Assembly: GCA_017425745.1 (NCBI GenBank)
Contig: JAFOXT010000028.1
Coordinates: 1-13,527 of the forward strand
Reading direction: 5' to 3'
Length of the DNA stretch: 13,527 nucleotides
Source of the DNA: Clostridia bacterium
GTDB lineage: Bacteria > Bacillota > Clostridia > Oscillospirales > Acutalibacteraceae
Made by a program: the position numbers and the translations under genes
Notes under the pieces: model-generated
The model's input: the letters and a program-made list of their open reading frames with translations, nothing else
The model's database searches: none
Told to the model about the DNA's origin: nothing
Part shown: positions 8,371-13,527 of the stretch, in pieces
Numbering within the stretch: position 1 is the first letter of the stretch
Layout of the letters: each line of letters opens with the position of its first letter

Positions 8371-8380
8371 CGGAGGAAAA

Positions 8381-8620
8381 ATGAGACTTGACAAATACCT
8401 TAAGGTTTCACGCCTTATAAAAAGAAGAACAATTGCAAACGAGGTCTGCGATGCAAAGCACGTAACTGTTAACGGTAAAATTGCAAGAGCCTCCTACGAT
8501 GTAAAAGTAGGGGATATAATTGAAATACAGATGGGTGAAAACCTTCTTAAGGCTCAGGTGCTTATAGTTACAGAGCACGCAACCAAAAATGATGCAGGCC
8601 TTATGTACAAAATTTTATAA
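8381..8620 (+). CDS. rqcP: S4-domain RNA-binding protein RqcP (YabO)
   Basis: A 79-residue S4-domain protein of the Hsp15/RqcP family. In Bacillus, RqcP binds stalled 50S subunits with RqcH and supports alanine tailing of nascent chains in ribosome-associated quality control. The S4 fold covers about residues 1-50: MRLDKYLKVSRLIKRRTIAN at the start, then the VNGKIARAS turn (30-38) and VKVGDIIEI (41-49). It is very similar in layout to B. subtilis YabO as remembered, including Arg 2 and Arg 16, reported as important for function. Ribosome binding site GGAGG lies 4 bases before the ATG, which is short spacing. Its location just before yabP and yabQ matches the Bacillus order. Confidence 0.93.
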   Translation: MRLDKYLKVSRLIKRRTIANEVCDAKHVTVNGKIARASYDVKVGDIIEIQMGENLLKAQVLIVTEHATKNDAGLMYKIL

Positions 8621-8627
8621 GAATAAC

Positions 8628-8670
8628 AACACCTCCCGCTGAATAGTTTTCAGTAGGGAGGTAGTTTTTT
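8628..8670 (+). terminator. Terminator-like hairpin that contains the yabP ribosome binding site
   Basis: ACCTCCC (8631-8637) is exactly complementary to GGGAGGT (8656-8662). Inside it, CTGAA (8639-8643) pairs with TTCAG (8649-8653) around a 5-base loop, with a small G/TA irregularity between the two helices. Six Ts (8665-8670) follow and run directly into the yabP ATG at 8671. The 3' arm includes GGAGG (8657-8661), spaced 9 bases from the ATG, so the same structure could end transcription and hide the ribosome binding site. Whether it acts as terminator, translational switch or both cannot be decided from sequence. Confidence 0.7.
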
Positions 8671-8949
8671 ATGACAGAAAACAAAGAAAGATTACTTGAA
8701 CACAACCTTATTTTAAAAGAGAGAAAAGAAATCAGTCTTACAGGTGTTACCGATGTGGATTCATTTGATGAAAGCTCAATTGTTGCATATACAAATTACG
8801 GAGAGCTTACAATCAGCGGAAATAATCTTCATATAAGCGCACTTGATACAGAAAAGGGTGAGCTGAGCGTTGACGGCGAAATTTCCTCTCTGTGCTACCT
8901 TGATAACAGACCTAAAAGCGAAGGCTTTTTCAGAAAGGTCTTCCGATGA
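8671..8949 (+). CDS. yabP: Sporulation protein YabP
   Basis: A 92-residue soluble protein of the YabP family. In Bacillus, YabP is sporulation-associated, is expressed in the mother cell, and its molecular function is not known. Family-like features are LTGVTDVDSFDE (23-34), GELTISGNNLHI (44-55) and the repeated beta-rich pattern LDTEKGELSVDGEI (58-71). Its stop overlaps the yabQ start (ATGA), so YabP and YabQ are translationally coupled. The ribosome binding site GGGAGG is buried in the hairpin just upstream, which would limit translation unless the hairpin is opened. No sigma-E-like promoter could be recognised in the 50-base gap before it, which the hairpin largely fills. Confidence 0.9.
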   Translation: MTENKERLLEHNLILKERKEISLTGVTDVDSFDESSIVAYTNYGELTISGNNLHISALDTEKGELSVDGEISSLCYLDNRPKSEGFFRKVFR

Positions 8950-9314
8950 GCTACAGTGAGCCGCTTATAAATCAGGTTTACCGCTTTTTTCTTGCTGTAG
9001 GCTTCGGGGTGCTGATGGGTGCGGTGTATGAATTGTTGAGTCTTTTAAAAATTCTGCTGTCAGAGGGCAGAAAAACCGTAGTTTTCACAGATATTATTTT
9101 CTCTGTGCTTTTCACTGTTTTCTCTTTCTTTTTTATGCTTGTTTATAACGAGGGTGAGGCAAGAGCAAATCTTGTTGTTGCACAGCTTGCCGGTGTTTAT
9201 GTGTTTCATCTTACTTTTGGAAAGAGGTTAATAAAACCCTTTATTGCATTAAAAGGCAAAATCAAAAGAAAAACTGCAAAAAAGCGCACAAAAAGGAATA
9301 AAAATTTAATTTAA
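8946..9314 (+). CDS. yabQ: Spore cortex biosynthesis membrane protein YabQ
   Basis: A 122-residue integral membrane protein. In Bacillus, YabQ sits in the forespore outer membrane and is needed for cortex formation. Visible: three hydrophobic segments at about residues 12-34, 45-67 and 76-92, then a strongly basic tail from 93 (KRLIKPFIALKGKIKRKTAK and further Lys/Arg), probably cytoplasmic. The conserved-looking FGVLMGAVYELL lies at 20-31. It overlaps yabP by four bases. In Bacillus and many Clostridia the next gene is divIC; here an unrelated promoter and transporter follow, and no terminator hairpin is visible after the stop. Confidence 0.88.
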   Translation: MSYSEPLINQVYRFFLAVGFGVLMGAVYELLSLLKILLSEGRKTVVFTDIIFSVLFTVFSFFFMLVYNEGEARANLVVAQLAGVYVFHLTFGKRLIKPFIALKGKIKRKTAKKRTKRNKNLI

Positions 9315-9317
9315 CAC

Positions 9318-9346
9318 TTTACAAAATTAAAATTATATAATATAAT
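9318..9346 (+). promoter_or_regulatory. Near-consensus sigma-A promoter for putP and the arabinofuranosidase
   Basis: TTTACA (9318-9323) as the -35 element and TATAAT (9341-9346) as the -10 element are separated by exactly 17 bases of AT-rich DNA. Five of six and six of six positions match consensus. Predicted transcription start is near 9353, leaving a leader of about 49 bases. It lies just after yabQ and marks a new transcription unit. ATTATATAAT (9332-9341) is a 10-base palindrome within it, probably a by-product of AT richness. Confidence 0.8.
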
Positions 9347-9387
9347 CGATAAATATACAAAAGACATTCATTTTTGGAGACGAAAAA

Positions 9388-9393
9388 AGGAGG
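9388..9393 (+). promoter_or_regulatory. Strong ribosome binding site of putP
   Basis: AGGAGG, within a run AAAAAAGGAGGA, lies 8 bases before the ATG at 9402. With the strong promoter this predicts high basal expression. Confidence 0.85.
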
Positions 9394-9401
9394 ACATAAA
9401 A

Positions 9402-11000
9402 ATGGATTCATCAACATTACAGATTTTTATTGCTATGGCGGGCTATATGCTTATAGTTATCGGCATTGGTCTTGCTTATGCAAAAAGAGCTAACAAGAGC
9501 TCAGAGGACTACTTTATCGGCGGAAGAAGCCTTGGTCCCTGGGTTGCGGCTATGAGTGCCGAAGCTTCAGATATGAGCGGCTGGCTTCTTATGGGTCTTC
9601 CCGGTGTAGCTTATTGGTGCGGTATTGCAGACGCTGCATGGACAGCAATCGGTCTTGCAATCGGTACTTATGTAAACTGGCTTATTGTTGCTAAAAGACT
9701 TCGTAAGTATTCAACAGTTTCAGGTAATGCTATTACAATTCCTGAATTTTTCTCAAACCGCTATCACGAAAAGAACAAGATTATCATGACTCTTTCAGCT
9801 ATTTTCATTCTTGTTTTCTTCGCAGTTTATGCTTCAAGCTGCTTTGTAACCTGCGGTAAGCTTTTCAGCACACTTTTCGGTTACAGCTACCATTCAATGC
9901 TTATTGCCGGTGCAATTTTCGTTGTTATTTATACTTTCCTTGGTGGTTTCCTTGCTGAAAGTGTTTCAGACTTTATGCAGGCTATTGTAATGGTTGTTGC
10001 TCTTGTAACAGTTCTTGTTACAGGTACAATTCACGCAGGCGGACTTGATGCAGTTCTTGAAAACGCAAGAGCTATTCCCGGTTACCTTTCACTTACAAAT
10101 CTTGCAACTCCCGTGCTTGACGCAAACGGAATTCAGCAGGTTGTTAACGGTGCTCCCGTATTCGGCGAGCCCACACCTTACGGCTTCCTTAAGATAGTTT
10201 CAACAATGTCATGGGGTCTCGGTTATTTCGGTATTCCTCAGGTGCTTCTCAGATTTATGGCTATCCGTAAGGTTGACGAGCTCAAGAAGTCAAGAAGAAT
10301 TGCAACTGTATGGGTTCTTATTTCACTTTTTGCTGCTGTAGCAATCGGTGTAATGGGCAGAGTGCTCTTCCCCACAGAAACATCACTTCTTACAGCTTCA
10401 GGCGCAGAAAGCATCTTTATTGCACTTTCAAAGAGCCTTCTTCCCGCACTTCTTGCAGGTGTTGTAATGGCAGGTATTCTTGCAGCTACAATCAGCTCAT
10501 CTGACTCTTATCTTCTTATTGCTTCATCAGCATTTGCAAAGAACATTTATGAAAAGTCACCTAAGGCTGTTAATATGTTCAAGAAATTCACCAAGATGAG
10601 CGATGACGACAAGTCAGTTATGTTTGTTTCAAGAATTGCTCTTCTTGTTATCAGTATTCTCGGTGTTGCAATTGCCTGGAAGGAAGACAGCGTTATCTTT
10701 GATATCGTATCATTCGCTTGGTCAGGCTTCGGTGCAACCTTCGGCCCGATTATGCTCTTCTCACTCTTCTGGAAGAGAACAACTTACCAGGGCGCAATTG
10801 CAGGTATGGTAAGCGGTGCATTTATGGTATTCTTCTGGAAGCTTAAGCTTGTTCCTATGGGCGGTGCATTTGCAATTTATGAGCTTCTTCCCGCATTTAT
10901 TTTCTCAGCAATTATGATAGTTGTAGTTTCACTTCTTACAAAGAAGCCCTCAGCAGAAATTACAGAAGAATTTGAAAAGGCAAAGGCTTATACTGAATAA
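9402..11000 (+). CDS. putP: Sodium/solute symporter, PutP type (SSS family, probable Na+/proline)
   Basis: A 532-residue membrane transporter with about 13 hydrophobic segments, slightly longer than E. coli PutP (502). It should import proline together with Na+. Key signature: SAEASDMSGWLLMGLPG (52-68), nearly the same as the PutP segment carrying the Na+-binding Asp and Ser; here Asp57 and Ser59. GILAATISSSDSYLLIASSA (358-377) aligns with the PutP region containing the second Na+ site, with hydroxyl residues Ser365 and Ser366 at the two positions. EDYFIGGRSLGPWVAAMSAE (35-54) is also typical. The C-terminus ends in a short charged tail. It has its own strong promoter and ribosome binding site. 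The next gene, a secreted arabinofuranosidase, starts 15 bases downstream, which raises the possibility of another substrate, but the sequence itself points to PutP. Tandem stop TAATAA. Confidence 0.9.
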   Translation: MDSSTLQIFIAMAGYMLIVIGIGLAYAKRANKSSEDYFIGGRSLGPWVAAMSAEASDMSGWLLMGLPGVAYWCGIADAAWTAIGLAIGTYVNWLIVAKRLRKYSTVSGNAITIPEFFSNRYHEKNKIIMTLSAIFILVFFAVYASSCFVTCGKLFSTLFGYSYHSMLIAGAIFVVIYTFLGGFLAESVSDFMQAIVMVVALVTVLVTGTIHAGGLDAVLENARAIPGYLSLTNLATPVLDANGIQQVVNGAPVFGEPTPYGFLKIVSTMSWGLGYFGIPQVLLRFMAIRKVDELKKSRRIATVWVLISLFAAVAIGVMGRVLFPTETSLLTASGAESIFIALSKSLLPALLAGVVMAGILAATISSSDSYLLIASSAFAKNIYEKSPKAVNMFKKFTKMSDDDKSVMFVSRIALLVISILGVAIAWKEDSVIFDIVSFAWSGFGATFGPIMLFSLFWKRTTYQGAIAGMVSGAFMVFFWKLKLVPMGGAFAIYELLPAFIFSAIMIVVVSLLTKKPSAEITEEFEKAKAYTE

Positions 11001-11015
11001 TAAAGAGGTATTAAA

Positions 11016-13527
11016 ATGAAATTCAAAATTCAGGCTTATCTCAGACGTGTTTCAGCATTAATTATGTCATTTATTATGGGACTTTCAATTTTTGGCGGCA
11101 ACGAGGCAAAGCCTGTTGAACGCCCCGAAGCAAACAGCATTACTGCATATAACACTGACAGTGCAGACTACAGACTTACTGTTGATGTTGAAGATGAAAT
11201 TCACGATATCAGCGACACGCTTTTCGGTGTGTTCTTTGAAGATATTAACTTTGCTGCCGACGGCGGCCTTTACGCAGAAAAAATCATTAACCGTTCATTT
11301 GAGTTTTTTGATCAGGCTAAGGATAAAAAGGCTCACGGCTGGACCGGTGTAGGTAATGCAACATGGTGGATTGGTAACGAGGATGATGTAAAGCTCAACG
11401 AGAACAATCCTAATTATCTTTGCATTAATAACTCAACCGGATATCCCGGCGGTGTTGCAAACAGAGGCTTTCTTGACGGAATGAACTGTGTTGAAGGCGA
11501 AACCTACAACTTCTCAATGTACGCAAGAAGAATGTGGGGCGCACCCGGTAAGGTTTATGTAAACCTTATGGTGGGCAGTGAGGTTGCTGCTTCAGCAGTT
11601 ATTGATAACGTTACTGATAAATGGGAAAAGTATGAGCTTTCATTAACTTCTTCCATTACTGCAAACAAGGGTGTTTCACTTCAGGTGAAAATTGATGATA
11701 ATCAGGGACTTGTATTTGATATGATTTCACTTTTCCCTGAGAATACATATAAGGGCAGAAAGAATGGCCTTCGCAAGGATCTTGCTGAAATGGTTGAGGC
11801 CATTGAACCGAAGTTCCTTCGTTTCCCCGGCGGTTGTATTATTGAGGGTGTAGATTATGCCTCAGCATATAACTGGAAGGATTCAATTGCAACAGGTAAA
11901 GACGGACTTCCCTTAGAATTTAACGGTAAGTATGGTGATGTTGCAGCAAGACCCTACGGTCTTAACCTCTGGACAAACCTTGATGCAACAGAAGATCCTC
12001 TTCCTTGCTTTATGAGCTACGGCTTAGGCTTCTTTGAGTATTTCCAGTTTGCAGAGGATATGGGTGCTATCGGTGTGCCTGTACTTAACTGCGGTCTTTA
12101 TTGTCAGGCAAGAGGCAGAGAGCCTGTGCCCATGGACAGCGAAGAATTCAAGCAGTATCTTCAGGATATGCTTGATCTTGTTGAATTCTGCAGAGGCGAC
12201 GCAGATACAACATGGGGTAAGGTAAGAGCTTCTCTCGGACATCCCGAACCCTTTGAGCTTAAATATATCTGCATCGGTAATGAAAACGAAGGCGAAGTAT
12301 TCTTTGAAAGATACGAGGCTTTCCTCGATCTTTTCCTTTCAGAAAAAGCTGAGAATCCCGAGCTTTATGAAGGTCTTGAGCTCATTTATTCATCAGGCCT
12401 CAGCGACGGTACACACAGCATAAATTATGTTAAATCATATGAAAACGCAAAGCAGTGGCTTCAGGATAACCCTCAGTACAGTGTAACTGATTTTGCAGGA
12501 GCAACAGACCAGCATTACTATAATCAGCCTCACTGGTTCCTTGAGAACACTGATTACTATGACGAAAAGAATTATCCCAGAAATGTAGAAAATATGACTG
12601 ATTCAAACCATGGCGGTGCAATCGGTGTATTTGTTGGCGAGTACGCTGCAAAGTCCAACAGACTTGAGGCTGCACTTGCTGAGGCTGCATATATGACAGG
12701 TCTTGAGAGAAACGGTGATATTGTTAAGATGGCTGCTTACGCACCTCTTTTCGGTAACCTTACAGCAACTCATTGGGCTCCTGACCTTATCTGGTTCAAC
12801 AACAACCTTTGCACAGGTTCAATCAACTACTATGTGCAGAAGCTTTTCTCAAAGAATGCGGGAACATCACTTCTTAAGTCAGAGCTTGACGGAGCACTTA
12901 TTACTCCGGCTGATCTCAAGGGCAAAATCGGTGTTGGTACATGGTACACAACTGCTGAATTTGACAATATCAGAGTAACTGACAACAAGACAGGCAAGAC
13001 TATTGATAAGAACGACTTCACACTCGGTATTTTCGGCCTTGATTGGTCAAAGCCCACAAGCGGTGAATGGAAAATCAAAAAAGGCAAGCTTATGAGCACT
13101 GAAGAATGGATGAGCGACACCAACCACGGTGCAGTAACCTTCTACGGTGACACAGAGTGGAACAACTACACATATTCAGTTGATTGCACAAAAACAGGCG
13201 GCAGTGAAGGATTTATTATACCTTTTGCCGTTCAGGACGAAAGCAACTACATCTTCTGGAATATCGGTGGTTGGGGTAACACAAAGAGCTGTCTTCAGAG
13301 ATTCGCAAACGGTGAAAAAACCTGGGAGATTCCCGGTACAGTAACTGATTTTGTTGTTGAAGACGGTAAGACCTATAATGTTAAAATTGTAGTTGACGGC
13401 ATAATGGTAAGAGGTTATATCGACGATGTACTTCAGTTTGAGTATCAGGCCGAATCAACCAGCAATGCAGAGGCTTATCAGGTAGTGTCAACTGATGAAA
13501 CAGGTGACACAATTATCAAGCTTGTAA
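11016..13527 (+). CDS. Secreted multidomain GH51 alpha-L-arabinofuranosidase, 3'-truncated by window edge
   Basis: Probably releases L-arabinose from arabinoxylan or arabinan outside the cell. 837 residues are visible with no stop before the edge. Order: N-terminal signal-like segment with KxK and RR followed by a hydrophobic core (about 1-28; cleavage site unclear); start of the catalytic domain, LFGVFFEDINFAADGGLYAE (about 69-88); an inserted CBM4/9-like beta-sandwich (about 107-245) beginning HGW; then the (beta/alpha)8 barrel with FLRFPGGC, the acid/base Glu423 in IGNENEGE and the nucleophile Glu542 in VGEYAAKS; a second insert, laminin-G/concanavalin-like (about 627-814) with repeated Trp and Asn-rich turns; and from about 815 (AYQVVS, TIIKLV) the return of the C-terminal arabinofuranosidase beta-domain. 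Both catalytic Glu motifs are intact. Ribosome binding site AAAGAGGT (11002-11009) is 6 bases before the ATG. Same operon as putP. Confidence 0.92.
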   Translation, partial: MKFKIQAYLRRVSALIMSFIMGLSIFGGNEAKPVERPEANSITAYNTDSADYRLTVDVEDEIHDISDTLFGVFFEDINFAADGGLYAEKIINRSFEFFDQAKDKKAHGWTGVGNATWWIGNEDDVKLNENNPNYLCINNSTGYPGGVANRGFLDGMNCVEGETYNFSMYARRMWGAPGKVYVNLMVGSEVAASAVIDNVTDKWEKYELSLTSSITANKGVSLQVKIDDNQGLVFDMISLFPENTYKGRKNGLRKDLAEMVEAIEPKFLRFPGGCIIEGVDYASAYNWKDSIATGKDGLPLEFNGKYGDVAARPYGLNLWTNLDATEDPLPCFMSYGLGFFEYFQFAEDMGAIGVPVLNCGLYCQARGREPVPMDSEEFKQYLQDMLDLVEFCRGDADTTWGKVRASLGHPEPFELKYICIGNENEGEVFFERYEAFLDLFLSEKAENPELYEGLELIYSSGLSDGTHSINYVKSYENAKQWLQDNPQYSVTDFAGATDQHYYNQPHWFLENTDYYDEKNYPRNVENMTDSNHGGAIGVFVGEYAAKSNRLEAALAEAAYMTGLERNGDIVKMAAYAPLFGNLTATHWAPDLIWFNNNLCTGSINYYVQKLFSKNAGTSLLKSELDGALITPADLKGKIGVGTWYTTAEFDNIRVTDNKTGKTIDKNDFTLGIFGLDWSKPTSGEWKIKKGKLMSTEEWMSDTNHGAVTFYGDTEWNNYTYSVDCTKTGGSEGFIIPFAVQDESNYIFWNIGGWGNTKSCLQRFANGEKTWEIPGTVTDFVVEDGKTYNVKIVVDGIMVRGYIDDVLQFEYQAESTSNAEAYQVVSTDETGDTIIKLV

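Noticed and set aside
8481..8670. Search for a sigma-E-type promoter driving yabP-yabQ
   Set aside because: A GATATAAT-like stretch occurs near 8513, but no CATACA-like -10 element stands at the right spacing, so no promoter is claimed.
9332..9341. 10-base palindrome ATTATATAAT inside the putP promoter, considered as an operator
   Set aside because: It is made only of A and T, ends on the first base of the -10 box, and such palindromes are expected often in AT-rich spacers.
12024..13344. Open frames in other frames and on the minus strand within the arabinofuranosidase gene (12024-12242, 12430-12690, 12703-12978, 12830-13123, 13147-13344)
   Set aside because: All lie inside the uninterrupted GH51 frame, which has intact catalytic motifs. 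They have no domain support.

Overview
The window looks like a chromosomal segment of a spore-forming, anaerobic Firmicute of the class Clostridia, most plausibly a gut Ruminococcaceae/Oscillospirales-type bacterium. The reasons are the yabP/yabQ/SpoVB-type sporulation genes, a bifunctional Rel, strong GGAGG-type ribosome binding sites, moderately AT-rich DNA with heavy use of CTT for leucine, and a secreted plant-polysaccharide enzyme. The genus cannot be fixed from the sequence alone. All thirteen genes lie on the + strand. No tRNA, rRNA, CRISPR array, insertion sequence or phage gene was seen.

Region 1 (1-5391) is a tight housekeeping run: rel (5' end cut by the window edge), dtd, a glyoxalase II-like metallo-beta-lactamase-fold hydrolase, hemZ and a P-loop nucleoside (uridine-type) kinase. 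Gaps are 0-17 bases or a one-base overlap, so the genes are probably co-transcribed and partly coupled in translation. Together they cover the stringent response, removal of D-amino acids from mischarged tRNA, thioester detoxification, a porphyrin-type radical SAM enzyme and nucleoside salvage.

Region 2 (5412-9314) is a version of the Bacillus yabM-yabN-yabO-yabP-yabQ neighbourhood: a SpoVB/MurJ-like lipid-linked glycan flippase, mazG, hup (HU), rqcP (yabO), yabP and yabQ. Two hairpins followed by six Ts sit between genes here, one after hup and one before yabP. Each lies directly against the ribosome binding site of the next gene, and in the second the binding site itself forms the 3' arm of the stem. 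These may be the points where housekeeping and sporulation expression are uncoupled. The cluster ends after yabQ. The divIC gene expected next is not in the window.

Region 3 (9315-13527) begins with a near-consensus sigma-A promoter and contains a PutP-type sodium/solute symporter followed 15 bases later by a secreted multidomain GH51 alpha-L-arabinofuranosidase that runs off the 3' edge. The pair looks like a separate, accessory nutrient-acquisition transcription unit. I found no convincing undescribed system. The most interesting points are the hairpin that sequesters the yabP ribosome binding site, the altered gene order at both ends of the yab cluster, the symporter-arabinofuranosidase pairing, and the two inserted domains of the arabinofuranosidase.
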